NCBI GenBank assembly: GCA_021200895.1 | Contig: JAJQFX010000034.1 | Location: forward strand, 1-14,436 | Length of the DNA: 14,436 bases | Direction of reading: 5' to 3' | DNA from: Clostridiales bacterium | Lineage (GTDB): Bacteria; Bacillota; Clostridia; Oscillospirales; Oscillospiraceae | Shown: one piece after another, positions 1-7,434 of the stretch | Position numbering within the stretch: position 1 is the first letter of the stretch | Layout of the letters: each line of letters opens with the position of its first letter | Notes under the pieces: model-generated | The model's input: only the letters and a program-made list of their open reading frames with translations | The model's database searches: none | What the model was told of the DNA's origin: nothing | Position numbers and translations under genes: made by a program

Positions 1-1501
1 CCAGAATCAGGCGGTTCGGGTACTTTTTCAGGTCGTGGCGGTAGCGGTAAATGCCATAGTTGTACCCGGCGATGTCCATATTGGCGAAGGCGTCCCTGGT
101 CTTCCAGTCGCAGGGGGGCAGGGTGGCCCCCAGCTTCATGGTCTTGTCCCCCAGCACGGTGGCCAGGGTATTGTAGAACTCGCTGCCCACCGGCTTTTTC
201 TTTTTCTCCGGCTGCTTTTTCTGCTCAGAGGCCGCCTTTTCCGCTTTATCGTCGCTGTACACGCCGAAGCCGATGGAGCTGAGGAAGTTGAAGAAGATGT
301 TCACCCCGCAGGTCACAGGGCGGGTGCCGTCCAGGGTGTGCAGATAGTCCGTCATTTCGCCGGTTAGGGCGATGCCCCTGGGCTGAGCGGTCTCGGACAC
401 CTCATTCCCCGTGGAGTAGAGGATGACGGAGGGGTGGTTATAGTCCTTCTCCACCATGGCCTGTAAATCCCGCTGCCACCAGTCGGGGAAGTCGTTCACA
501 TAGTCATACTTGGTCTTGTGGATGTACCAGCAGTCCACAAACTCATCCAGCACCAGCATCCCCAGCCGGTCGCAGGCGTCCAGCAGCGCCTTGGAGCAGG
601 GGTTGTGGGCGGAGCGGATGGCGTTGTAGCCGCTCTCCTTTAAAATACGCACCTTCCGCGCCTCCGCCTGGGGGTCGCAGACCGCCCCCAGGGGGCCGTT
701 GTCGTGGTGGATACAGGCGCCTCGCAGAATCACCCGCTGGCCGTTGATGGTCAGGCCGGTTTCGGCGTTCCAGGCCAGCAGGCGGAAGCCGAACTGCGTC
801 TCCGCCCGGTCTCCGCAGAAGGTGGCCCGGCAGGTGTAGCATTTGGGATGCTCACAGCTCCAGGGTTCTGCCGTCGGCGCGGACAGGATAAGCACCGCCC
901 GCCCGTCGCTTTCCGCGGCGGCGGAGGCCAGCACCTTCTCCCCGTCCAGCAGCTCCACCGTCACCGGGCCGGAGCAGGAGGTGGACACTGTCACCTCCGC
1001 CGTGGCCGGGGCCAGGGAGGTGGTGCGTATCTTGACGCCGTTCACCGGGATATGGGCCTCGTCCCCTACCCAGACGGACACGGGGCGGTAAATGCCCGCG
1101 CCGGAGTACCAGCGGCTGTTGGGCTGCTGGGCGTTCCGGGCCAGAACGGTCAGCTCGTTTTCCCCATCCCAACGCAGGGCGTCGGTAGCGTCGGCGTAAA
1201 AATTCGTGTAGCCATAGGGCCAGGCGGCGATTTTCGCTCCGTTCAGAAAGACCTCCGCGTTGCGGTAGACCCCTTCAAACTCAAACAGCACCCGCTTGCC
1301 CTTCCAGCCCTCCGGCGTGGGAAAACGGTTGGTGTACTCGTAGTCATGGCACTGGAACCAGCCGATGTTGTGCTGCCCGGGGCTGTCCGCCCCCCGGGGC
1401 TCCCGGCACTGGGCATCGTGGGGCAGCGTGACGGGGACGGCCCTCCCCGACCCGTCCGTCCGGCGGCAGCTCCAGCCGGTATTGAATGTGTATTGCAGCA
1501 T
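1..1501 (-). CDS. Glycoside hydrolase family 2 protein (beta-galactosidase/beta-glucuronidase-like), C-terminus cut off by window edge
   Basis: The frame is open from the ATG at 1501 to the window edge, giving about 500 residues of a GH2 enzyme that hydrolyses terminal beta-linked sugars. The N-terminal jelly-roll (about 1-150, with FEFEGVYRNAEVFLNG and RWYSGAGIYRPV) and the immunoglobulin-like domain precede the TIM barrel, which has ESGYNAIRSAHNP and LDEFVDCW. The general acid/base is Glu367 in STGNEV. The catalytic nucleophile normally lies just after the sequence where the window ends (YPNRLIL), so it is not visible. There is no signal peptide, so the enzyme should be cytoplasmic. A lysine/glutamate-rich stretch near residues 425-445 looks like an inserted surface loop. 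AGGAGG lies 8 nt before the ATG. The AraC-type gene immediately upstream on the same strand is its probable regulator. Family membership is secure; the exact substrate cannot be read. Confidence 0.93.
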   Translation of the reverse strand, partial: MLQYTFNTGWSCRRTDGSGRAVPVTLPHDAQCREPRGADSPGQHNIGWFQCHDYEYTNRFPTPEGWKGKRVLFEFEGVYRNAEVFLNGAKIAAWPYGYTNFYADATDALRWDGENELTVLARNAQQPNSRWYSGAGIYRPVSVWVGDEAHIPVNGVKIRTTSLAPATAEVTVSTSCSGPVTVELLDGEKVLASAAAESDGRAVLILSAPTAEPWSCEHPKCYTCRATFCGDRAETQFGFRLLAWNAETGLTINGQRVILRGACIHHDNGPLGAVCDPQAEARKVRILKESGYNAIRSAHNPCSKALLDACDRLGMLVLDEFVDCWYIHKTKYDYVNDFPDWWQRDLQAMVEKDYNHPSVILYSTGNEVSETAQPRGIALTGEMTDYLHTLDGTRPVTCGVNIFFNFLSSIGFGVYSDDKAEKAASEQKKQPEKKKKPVGSEFYNTLATVLGDKTMKLGATLPPCDWKTRDAFANMDIAGYNYGIYRYRHDLKKYPNRLIL

Positions 1502-1564
1502 AAAACGCGCCTCCTGCCTTTTGCCTGGCCTTGTTCAAAAGCCGTTTTTGCTTCATTGGCCTCT

Positions 1565-1618
1565 ATTATAACGAAAAACAGGCACCGGAATATATCACAA
1601 ATTCCGGTGCCATATCAC
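1565..1618 (-). promoter_or_regulatory. Putative AraC-activated promoter of the GH2 gene
   Basis: On the minus strand a perfect TATAAT lies at 1570-1565. The -35 position at 17-bp spacing reads ATATTC, a poor match, as expected for an activator-dependent promoter. GTGATAT occurs twice in direct orientation, at 1598-1592 (next to the -35) and 1618-1612, 20 bp apart, which is about two helical turns. AraC-type proteins commonly bind such direct repeats. The sequences are directly seen; the assignment to the neighbouring regulator is inference. Confidence 0.5.
1574..1611 (-). terminator. Probable Rho-independent terminator of the AraC-family gene
   Basis: A perfect 11-bp inverted repeat (GGCACCGGAAT at 1581-1591 and its complement at 1601-1611, 9-nt loop) is followed on the minus strand by TG and five T. 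It lies 92 bp past the AraC stop codon. The same palindrome overlaps the -35 region of the GH2 promoter, so it could also be, or only be, an operator. Confidence 0.6.
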
Positions 1619-1702
1619 GTTTAGACTATCCTGACGGGAAAAACTTACAGTTTTTTCTGGAAGAATGCCGCGCCCTTGTGCAATTTGCCCCCCAGATGGC
1701 GG

Positions 1703-2899
1703 TCACGGCTCCCGCTGGCCGTACTGCTTCCGGAACTGCCCCGGCGTCATGCCCTCCCACTGCTTGAACGCCCGGCCAAAGTGGCTCTGGGAGGCGAAGC
1801 CGTAGGCGTAGGCGATGTCGTCAAAGGAGTCGTCGGAGTAAATCAGCCGCATCTTGGCGGCGTGGAGCTTCTCCCGGGTGATGTAGTCCTTCAGCTTCAT
1901 CCCCGTCTGCCGGGAGAAGGTGGCCGACAGGTGCTTGGGCGTGACCCCCAACTCGCGGGCCAGCGTCTGCACCTCCAGCTTGGCGTGGAGCCTCTGCATG
2001 ACCAGCGTCTTGCAGGCGGCCACCAGGGGCTGCTCCGCATCCGCCGCCGCAGAGAGGCTGTGTACTGCCTTGCAGTATTCCATCTCCGCCTGGCGCATAT
2101 AGGCCATGACCACCGCCTCGTTCCTGGCCTCGTCCACCTGGCGGATGAAGGCGTCCACCATGGAGAAGGCCAACTCCGGCTGGAGCCCGCCCTCGATGGC
2201 GGAGCGGCTGGCCAGCACAATGACGGTCACCGCGTTGTACTTGGCCTGCCGGAGGGGGTCGGCGGACATCCGGCCCACCTGCCCCACATAGACCTCCTGC
2301 AAGCTGGCGTTCAGCAGCTCCACATCGCCGGTGCGGATGCTGTCCTGCTCCCGCTGCTCCTGCTGATAGGGGTTGTGGAGGGTGGCCTGCTCCTGATTGT
2401 CATACATCGCCTGCTGGATGCGCCGGTTCATGTCCGCCAGCGTCTGCCCGTCGCAGAAGCTCAGGCGCAGGAGTTGATTCACGTCCATGCTGACGCCGCT
2501 GACCGTCTCCGCCAGCATCAGCACCATATGGGCCAGCAGCTCCAGCGGAACTGAACTGACGCGGTAGGGCTGCGCCTGGTTCAGCCCGTGCCGCTGCTGC
2601 AAATAGAGGGCGGCCTGGGCCGTGTCCTGGGTCAGGCAGCACGGCCCCACCAGATAGACCTCCTCCGCCTCGCCCCGTACGATGCCGTACAGGATGGCGT
2701 CCCCCTCCGCGTAGAGCAGCGGGGTGTCCGCCCTGGCCTTCTCCAGCAGCTGGCGGCAAAAGGCGGGGTCAGCGCCCATCAGGTCGGGCTGCTCCCCATA
2801 GTCCTCATAGACGGTGATGGGGCTGCCGCCCCGGTCATAGACGTGGACGGGGGTGTGGAGCAGGCAGATGATGTGGCGGCAAAGCTGTTGGGTAGTCAT
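1703..2899 (-). CDS. AraC-family transcriptional regulator
   Basis: A 398-residue DNA-binding regulator. The C-terminal 100 residues form the double helix-turn-helix typical of AraC/XylS proteins: first helix pair around VQTLARELGVTPKHLSATFSRQTG, second around DDIAYAYGFASQSHFGRAFKQWEGMTPGQFRKQY. The roughly 290 residues before it resemble the N-terminal sensing regions of clostridial AraC regulators that control carbohydrate genes. I cannot name the ligand. The ATG at 2899 has a GGAGG about 8 nt upstream. The gene ends 201 bp before the GH2 gene on the same strand, and that interval contains an activator-type promoter, so it most likely activates the glycosidase in response to a sugar. Family confidence is high; target and ligand are inference. 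Confidence 0.93.
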   Translation of the reverse strand: MTTQQLCRHIICLLHTPVHVYDRGGSPITVYEDYGEQPDLMGADPAFCRQLLEKARADTPLLYAEGDAILYGIVRGEAEEVYLVGPCCLTQDTAQAALYLQQRHGLNQAQPYRVSSVPLELLAHMVLMLAETVSGVSMDVNQLLRLSFCDGQTLADMNRRIQQAMYDNQEQATLHNPYQQEQREQDSIRTGDVELLNASLQEVYVGQVGRMSADPLRQAKYNAVTVIVLASRSAIEGGLQPELAFSMVDAFIRQVDEARNEAVVMAYMRQAEMEYCKAVHSLSAAADAEQPLVAACKTLVMQRLHAKLEVQTLARELGVTPKHLSATFSRQTGMKLKDYITREKLHAAKMRLIYSDDSFDDIAYAYGFASQSHFGRAFKQWEGMTPGQFRKQYGQREP

Positions 2900-2931
2900 A
2901 AAAGCGCCTCCAGGGGAGTAAGATTGGTACT

Positions 2932-2960
2932 ATTGTCCCACAATCGGGCGGGGTTCGCAA
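2932..2960 (-). promoter_or_regulatory. Probable sigma-A promoter of the AraC-family gene
   Basis: Minus-strand TTGCGA (2960-2955), 17-bp spacer, GACAAT (2937-2932), about 33 bp before the start codon. It indicates that the regulator is transcribed separately from recQ upstream. Confidence 0.5.
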
Positions 2961-3019
2961 CGGTTTCTTTTTTCGCCTGCGGGCAGGAGGTCATTCCTTC
3001 GCCGGGGAGACGCCCCGCC

Positions 3020-4828
3020 TCACCCCAGCTGCCTGACGGCAGCCAGCAGCTCCGAACCGTATTTGTCCGCCTTTGCCACGCCGATGCCCTTCACCTGGAG
3101 CAGCTCCGAGCGGGTGCTGGGCCGTTTGACGCACAGGTCGATCAGGGTAGCGTCTGAGCAGATGACATAGGCCGGGACCCCGGCCCGCTTTGCCAGCCGG
3201 GTGCGCACCGCTTTCAGCGTCTGCATCTGCTCCGGGCTGACGACTGCGGCGGTATGCCGCCTCACAGGGTCAGGAGGGACGCGGACAGAGAGGGTGCGCT
3301 GGCCCCGCAGCAGCCCCCTGGCCCGCTCGGTCACGGTGAGGATGGGCAGCGCCGTCCCCTCCACGCTCAGGTAGCCGTAAGTGACCAGCACGTCCCGCAA
3401 GGCATTCAGCTCCTCCTCCCGCATATCCCGCAGCAGGCCGAAGGTGGAGAGGTCGGAGAGGTGCAGCTGGGCCACCGTCTCGGAGGAGACGCCCCGCAGG
3501 CAGTCCCATACCAGGGCTTGGGCCGGGCGGTAGCCCCGCTGTCGGATGCGCAGCACGCAGGACAGCAGCTTTTGCGCCTCCACAGTCCTGTCCACCGTCC
3601 GGTAGCCGCTGAGGCAGCAGGAGCAGTTGCTGCAGCGTTCGCCCTCCGGCGTCTCCCCAAAGTAGGTCAGCAGGTCGTTGCGGAGGCAATGGCGTGCACC
3701 GCAATAGTCCGCCATCCGGTTCAGCTTGGACAGGCTCCGCCGGTACAGCAGGTCGGCGGTCTCCGCGTCCGCCTCGTCCCGGTTTCTGGCCAGGAGGAAT
3801 TTGTTGGTCTGGATGTCCCCCTTGCCAAACAGCAGCATACACTCCGCCGGGGTGCCGTCCCGCCCGGCCCGGCCCGCCTCCTGGTAATAGCTCTCCAGAT
3901 TGGCGGGCATATTGTAGTGCAGCACGAAGGAGACGTTGGACTTGTCAATGCCCATGCCGAAGGCGTTGGTGGCCACCATGATAGTGGCCCTGTCGTAAAG
4001 GAACTCCGTCTGGTTGCGCTGCCGCTCCTCCTGGCTCAGCCCGGCGTGATACCGGGTGGCGGGCAGACCCAGGTTCTGGAGGGTGAGGCAGACCTCCTCT
4101 ACCGTCTTGCGGCTGATGCAGTAGATGATGCCGCTCTCCCCCTTGTGCCGGGCCAGGAAGCTCAGCATGGCGTCCTCCTTCTCCCCTTTTGTGACCGTCT
4201 GCACCCCGAAGAACAGGTTTTTCCGGTCAAAGCCGGTTTTGACCAGACAGGGCTGGCGCAGGTTCAGCAGGCGGATGATGTCCCGCTGCACCTGCTCCGT
4301 GGCGGTGGCGGTAAAGGCGCTGACCACCGGACGGGCGGGGAGGGCGTCGATCAGCGTCCGAATATCCAGATAGCTGGGGCGGAAGTCCTGCCCCCACTGG
4401 GAGATGCAGTGGGCCTCGTCCACCGTCACCATAGCGATGGGAACGGACTGGGCGAAGGCCAGGAACCGCTCCGTCAGCAGCCGCTCCGGCGCGACGTAAA
4501 TCAGCCGGTAGGCCCCCTGTTGGGCCCGGCGCAGCACCTCCGCCTGCTGCCCGGCGGACAGGCTGGAGTTGAGGTAGGCGGCGGGGATGCCGTTTTGCAC
4601 CAGAGCGCTGACCTGATCCTTCATCAGCGCGATGAGGGGGGGGGAAATCACCAGCGTCACCCCCTCCAGCAGCAGGGCGGGCAGCTGATAGCAGACGGAC
4701 TTGCCTGCGCCGGTGGGCATGATGCCCAGGGCGTCCCGGCCGGACAGGAGCGCATCCACCAGCGGCTCCTGCCCCTCCCGAAAGGTATCGTGCCCAAAAT
4801 AGGTTTGTAGTGCGGTGTACTTGTCCAT
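3020..4828 (-). CDS. recQ: ATP-dependent DNA helicase RecQ
   Basis: A 602-residue 3'-5' DNA helicase of recombination and replication-fork repair, close in length to E. coli RecQ. Visible motifs in order: motif 0 FREGQ (16-20), Walker A TGAGKS (39-44), DEAH box (137-140) followed by the RecQ-specific aromatic-rich loop QWGQDFRPSY (144-153), motif III SAFTATAT (170-177), motif V ATNAFGMGIDK (286-296), motif VI QEAGRAGRDG (316-325). Zinc-binding cysteines are C381, C399, C402 and C405. A winged-helix RQC region follows, with an HRDC domain in the last 75 residues. The frame extends upstream to 4969, but those 47 residues are not RecQ-like. The ATG at 4828 opens the conserved MDKYTALQTYFGH and has GGGAGG in front of it. 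A promoter lies at 4899-4871, inside the extended frame, which also argues for this start. Confidence 0.97.
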   Translation of the reverse strand: MDKYTALQTYFGHDTFREGQEPLVDALLSGRDALGIMPTGAGKSVCYQLPALLLEGVTLVISPPLIALMKDQVSALVQNGIPAAYLNSSLSAGQQAEVLRRAQQGAYRLIYVAPERLLTERFLAFAQSVPIAMVTVDEAHCISQWGQDFRPSYLDIRTLIDALPARPVVSAFTATATEQVQRDIIRLLNLRQPCLVKTGFDRKNLFFGVQTVTKGEKEDAMLSFLARHKGESGIIYCISRKTVEEVCLTLQNLGLPATRYHAGLSQEERQRNQTEFLYDRATIMVATNAFGMGIDKSNVSFVLHYNMPANLESYYQEAGRAGRDGTPAECMLLFGKGDIQTNKFLLARNRDEADAETADLLYRRSLSKLNRMADYCGARHCLRNDLLTYFGETPEGERCSNCSCCLSGYRTVDRTVEAQKLLSCVLRIRQRGYRPAQALVWDCLRGVSSETVAQLHLSDLSTFGLLRDMREEELNALRDVLVTYGYLSVEGTALPILTVTERARGLLRGQRTLSVRVPPDPVRRHTAAVVSPEQMQTLKAVRTRLAKRAGVPAYVICSDATLIDLCVKRPSTRSELLQVKGIGVAKADKYGSELLAAVRQLG

Positions 4829-4870
4829 CTGCCTGCCTCCCAGACGCAGCCCGGAAGGGCCGCTGGACAC

Positions 4871-4899
4871 AGTATAGCAGGAATGAAGCGGAAATGCAA
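4871..4899 (-). promoter_or_regulatory. Sigma-A promoter of recQ
   Basis: Minus-strand TTGCAT (4899-4894), exactly 17-bp spacer, TATACT (4876-4871). The transcript would begin about 35 bp before the chosen recQ ATG. Confidence 0.65.
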
Positions 4900-4961
4900 A
4901 GCAGTCGTCATTTTCCCGGCGGCGCATAGACTGGTAGCAGCGGCGGAAGGAGGTGATGACG

Positions 4962-5255
4962 ATGATCAAGCTGGAGCTGACAATCGATCAGGTGGATTAC
5001 AACGCGCTGATTGAGCGGTTCCTCCCCGTCCTCCGCAGCAGCGGCCACCCCCTGGGGGCCATGCTGGGGGGCAGGATGCCGGTGGAGCGGGTGAAGCGCT
5101 GGGCGGCGACCCTGCCCACGGAGCAGAAGGAGCAGCTGGTGGCGGAGCTGCTGAACGCCAACCGGGAGAAGCTGCTGGAGGCGGCGACCTCCGCCCTGGA
5201 AGGCCAGGGCCTGCCCCTGCATCTGAGCGGCGGACGGGCCAGCGCCGGAAAATGA
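4962..5255 (+). CDS. Hypothetical protein, 97 residues
   Basis: A small soluble protein starting MIKLELTIDQVDYNALIERFLP. It is largely helical, with a hydrophobic glycine-rich centre (GHPLGAMLGGRM) and a charged helix (EQKEQLVAELLNANREKLLEAATSAL). There is no signal peptide, membrane segment or recognisable domain. Three in-frame starts exist (GTG 4953, ATG 4956, ATG 4962). GGAAGGAGG at 4945-4953 gives the best spacing, 8 nt, to 4962, so I chose that one. The gene is divergent from recQ, 133 bp apart. The strong ribosome-binding site and protein-like composition argue that it is real; I do not recognise its function. Confidence 0.7.
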   Translation: MIKLELTIDQVDYNALIERFLPVLRSSGHPLGAMLGGRMPVERVKRWAATLPTEQKEQLVAELLNANREKLLEAATSALEGQGLPLHLSGGRASAGK

Positions 5256-5276
5256 CGGAAGAAAGGGGGAAATGCC

Positions 5277-5305
5277 TTGCCAAACAGGGCGAAAAAGGGT
5301 ACAAT
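5277..5305 (+). promoter_or_regulatory. Sigma-A promoter of the PLC-like gene
   Basis: TTGCCA (5277-5282), 17-bp spacer, TACAAT (5300-5305). The start codon follows about 77 bp later. The leader contains a short GGGGC-TGCC-GCCCC hairpin around 5348-5361. Confidence 0.6.
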
Positions 5306-5382
5306 AGGGAGGTGACGCCAGGCGTTCACTGATTCAGATAAAACCGTGGGGGCTGCCGCCCCGCGTTGACAGAGGTACGATA

Positions 5383-6474
5383 ATGAAGAAAAAGAAAAGT
5401 CATCCTATTTTGATCCGTCTGCTCTCGCTGGTGCTGGTGCTGGCAATCATGCTTGCGCTAACTGTGATGCTGGTGCCCTTCCAGTTCCACGACGAGGAGG
5501 CGGGATATACCGATTATGGGAACTGGATGGCGGAGACCCTCTCCGGCGATGTGCCCATTGTGGACGTTGCCATGCCGGGTTCCCACGAGAGCCTTTCCTA
5601 TGAGATAGATTTCCTCTCCGAGGTGGACGCGGCCTCCGCCGCCGCGCCGCTGAACCAGGTGTTTTTGAAGGGGCTGGCCGTCCGGCAGTCGAAAACCCAG
5701 GAGCTGACGGTGAAGGAGCAGCTGGCCAGCGGCGTGCGCTATCTGGACCTCCAGGTCAGCTATGACGAGGCGGAGAAGAAGTGGTACGGCGTTCACAATT
5801 TCAAGAGCGTCCTGCTCTCCCAGGCCCTTTTGCAGGTGAACGACTTCCTGCTGTCCCACCCCGGCGAGGTGGTGATCCTGGCCTTCCGGTGCTGCTATGA
5901 CAGCCGGGAGGCGGACGGCCTGGCCGGTACCAAAGGGGCGGAGGAGCTGTATGAGCTTTTGGAGGACAGTGGCCTGACCTACTTCATGCCGGAGGACGTT
6001 GACCTGGCCACCGTCACCTATGGGGAGCTGACCGATGGGGGCAGCCACTCCGCCGCGCTGGTGCTGATGGAGGAGACCGGCGACGCCGCCGACCTCCTCT
6101 CCTATGAGGACAGCGTCTATTCTGACGCCTATGACACAGACAGCGCGGAGGCGGTCTTTTCCGGCCTGAACGATACCGCCAAGCAGATGGTGAACAGCGT
6201 CTCGGCCCAGACCATGCTCCGGGTGCAGCAGGACGTGCTGACCATGCAGAGCGGCATCGTCGGGGTGCTGCGGAGCGTCTCCACTTGGTCGCTGCTCCGG
6301 CGGGCGGACGCCTTTAATGAAGCTTGGCTCAGCGCCTACGAGACCACCAGCGTGGGTACGGAGCTGGACTGGCTGGCGGCCATGCCCATCGTCCTGATGG
6401 ACAATGCCGGCGTGGGGGAGAACGCCGAACAGCTGATGGAGCTTATCATCGAGTACGACCAGACGCTGGGGTGA
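5383..6474 (+). CDS. Membrane-anchored PI-PLC X-domain-like phosphodiesterase
   Basis: 363 residues. A basic N-terminus and one hydrophobic segment (about 9-33) form a signal anchor, placing the rest outside the cell. Residues 47-180 follow the bacterial phosphatidylinositol-specific phospholipase C X-domain pattern: NWMAETL, the MPGSHES loop (catalytic-type His68), TQELTVKEQLASGVRYLDL, and a second histidine (His138) in WYGVHNF, then LLSHPGEVVILAF. Compared with Bacillus PI-PLC, the His-Asp pair is His-Glu (E69) and the DIR motif reads DLQ, so the catalytic arginine position is Gln124. The fold family is fairly clear, but cleavage of phosphatidylinositol is uncertain; another phosphodiester or a non-catalytic role is possible. 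The ATG has AGAGG 7 nt upstream. The gene is monocistronic or weakly linked to the next gene, with a 103-bp gap. Confidence 0.82.
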   Translation: MKKKKSHPILIRLLSLVLVLAIMLALTVMLVPFQFHDEEAGYTDYGNWMAETLSGDVPIVDVAMPGSHESLSYEIDFLSEVDAASAAAPLNQVFLKGLAVRQSKTQELTVKEQLASGVRYLDLQVSYDEAEKKWYGVHNFKSVLLSQALLQVNDFLLSHPGEVVILAFRCCYDSREADGLAGTKGAEELYELLEDSGLTYFMPEDVDLATVTYGELTDGGSHSAALVLMEETGDAADLLSYEDSVYSDAYDTDSAEAVFSGLNDTAKQMVNSVSAQTMLRVQQDVLTMQSGIVGVLRSVSTWSLLRRADAFNEAWLSAYETTSVGTELDWLAAMPIVLMDNAGVGENAEQLMELIIEYDQTLG

Positions 6475-6506
6475 GAGGGTAAGGGCAAACGCCCGATACC
6501 CTTCAC
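6471..6506 (+). terminator. Hairpin at the end of the PLC-like gene, possible weak terminator
   Basis: GTGA(6471-6474)/TCAC(6503-6506), AGGGTA(6476-6481)/TACCCT(6497-6502) and GGGC(6483-6486)/GCCC(6491-6494) nest into one stem that includes the stop codon. No continuous T tract follows, so termination is uncertain; it may protect the 3' end instead. Confidence 0.35.
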
Positions 6507-6577
6507 CTATCCTTATTTAAGGAACACAACTCCCCTTCCAGCGAATACTGTATGCATTAGAAAGGAACGACCAAACC

Positions 6578-7063
6578 ATGTCCATCCAACGTGTCAAAGC
6601 CCATTTGAAGCAGTTCGGCGCGGACAGCCGCGTCCAGGAGACGGCGGAATCCAGTGCCACCGTAGCGCTGGCGGCAGCCGCTCTCCACACCGAGCCGGAG
6701 CGCATTGCCAAAACCCTGTCTTTTAAAATCGGAGACCCCGCCGAAGGCGGCCGGGTGCTGCTAATCGTCTGCGCAGGAGACGGACGGGTGGACAACAAGA
6801 AGTTCAAGCAGCGCTTCGGCGTAAAGCCCCGGATGCTGGCCCATGAGGAGGTGGAGCCGCTGGTCGGCCACGACGTGGGCGGCGTCTGTCCCTTTGGGGT
6901 GAATCCCGGCGTGGAGGTGTACCTGGAAGAGGGGCTGCGCCGCTTTGAGACGGTGTGGCCCGCCGCGGGCAGCAGCAACTCCATGATAGAGCTGACCATC
7001 CCGGAGCTGGAGCGCTTCTCCGGCAGCCTGGGCTGGGTGGAGGTCTGCAAAGAGGTTTCCTGA
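6578..7063 (+). CDS. YbaK/EbsC-family aminoacyl-tRNA deacylase
   Basis: 161 residues forming a single YbaK/ProX-type editing domain. These enzymes hydrolyse mischarged tRNAs, for example Cys-tRNA(Pro), in trans. Family hallmarks are the lysine in ERIAKTLSFK (Lys45, equivalent to the essential lysine of YbaK), DGRVDNKKFKQRFG (69-81), the glycine/cysteine loop GHDVGGVCPFGV (97-108) and AAGSSNSMIELT near 129-140. The length matches the family. The start has AAAGGA upstream. No clear promoter is visible in the 103-bp gap, so it may be read from upstream or from a weak promoter. It is cytoplasmic. The specific tRNA substrate cannot be told from sequence alone. Confidence 0.92.
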   Translation: MSIQRVKAHLKQFGADSRVQETAESSATVALAAAALHTEPERIAKTLSFKIGDPAEGGRVLLIVCAGDGRVDNKKFKQRFGVKPRMLAHEEVEPLVGHDVGGVCPFGVNPGVEVYLEEGLRRFETVWPAAGSSNSMIELTIPELERFSGSLGWVEVCKEVS

Positions 7064-7107
7064 TGCCGGTTTCCATCCCATATCCGGAAGAAAGGCCGGA
7101 AAAATGG

Positions 7108-7136
7108 TTGACAAGCGCGGATTCTGCGCTTATAAT
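7108..7136 (+). promoter_or_regulatory. Consensus sigma-A promoter of the trp transport operon
   Basis: TTGACA (7108-7113), 17-bp spacer, TATAAT (7131-7136): a perfect consensus match. The spacer carries an inverted repeat, AAGCGC (7113-7118) and GCGCTT (7126-7131), which touches both hexamers and could bind a repressor. Confidence 0.92.
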
Positions 7137-7142
7137 ACACTC

Positions 7143-7434
7143 AAACCGTGGAGAGAGAGTAGTACTTCGCGTCCGGCTGCGGGCAGAGAGCCGCCGTTAC
7201 GGTGCAAGGCGGGGGCAGCAGGCGAAGGAATGGACTCTTGAGGGCGGAGCCGAACGGCGCAGGTTCCCTGCGCATCAGTAGGCTGCGACGGGGTTCCGAC
7301 CCGTTATCAGAAGGGGCGCATACGTTCCGTATGCGCGGCAAGGTGGGCAGACGGGTTTTGTTTGTCAAATTGGGTGGTACCGCAGAAGCAGCGCAGCTTT
7401 TGTCCCAAACGGGGGCGGAGGCTGTGTTTTTTTT
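7143..7434 (+). promoter_or_regulatory. Tryptophan-specific T-box riboswitch leader
   Basis: A tRNA-sensing transcription attenuator. Stem I has the S-turn AGTA (7161-7164) opposite GAA (7228-7230), flanked by CTTCGC (7165-7170) pairing with GCGAAG (7222-7227). The specifier codon that follows GAA is TGG at 7231-7233, Trp. The distal part of stem I has the AGAGAG and GGTGCAAGG motifs of T-boxes. Hairpins follow at 7257-7273 (GCGCAGG-TTC-CCTGCGC) and 7316-7336 (GCGCATACG-TTC-CGTATGCGC). The conserved T-box sequence TGGTACC with its flanks lies at 7368-7384. When tRNA-Trp is uncharged its acceptor end stabilises the antiterminator and the operon is transcribed. The Trp specificity fits the downstream transporter. 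Confidence 0.95.
7392..7434 (+). terminator. T-box-controlled Rho-independent terminator
   Basis: A 15-bp stem with G-U pairs (7392-7406 with 7412-7426), 5-nt loop, then eight T at 7427-7434. It is mutually exclusive with the antiterminator formed by the T-box sequence just upstream. Confidence 0.92.

Noticed and set aside
704..1624. Plus-strand open frame opposite the GH2 gene
   Set aside because: Shadow of a conserved glycosidase frame that is open across the whole stretch.
1676..2554. Plus-strand open frame opposite the AraC-family gene (292 codons)
   Set aside because: Antisense shadow; the minus strand shows unmistakable AraC helix-turn-helix motifs.
2961..3019. Terminator after recQ
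   Set aside because: CCTGC/GCAGG can pair, but the following run on the recQ strand is A, not T.
3254..4810. Long plus-strand open frame opposite recQ (518 codons)
   Set aside because: It is the antisense of a clearly conserved recQ in GC-rich DNA; the translation is Gly/Gln/Leu-rich with no domain and no ribosome-binding site.
4829..4969. Upstream extension of RecQ by 47 residues
   Set aside because: The extension is not RecQ-like and contains the recQ promoter; the internal ATG has a good ribosome-binding site.
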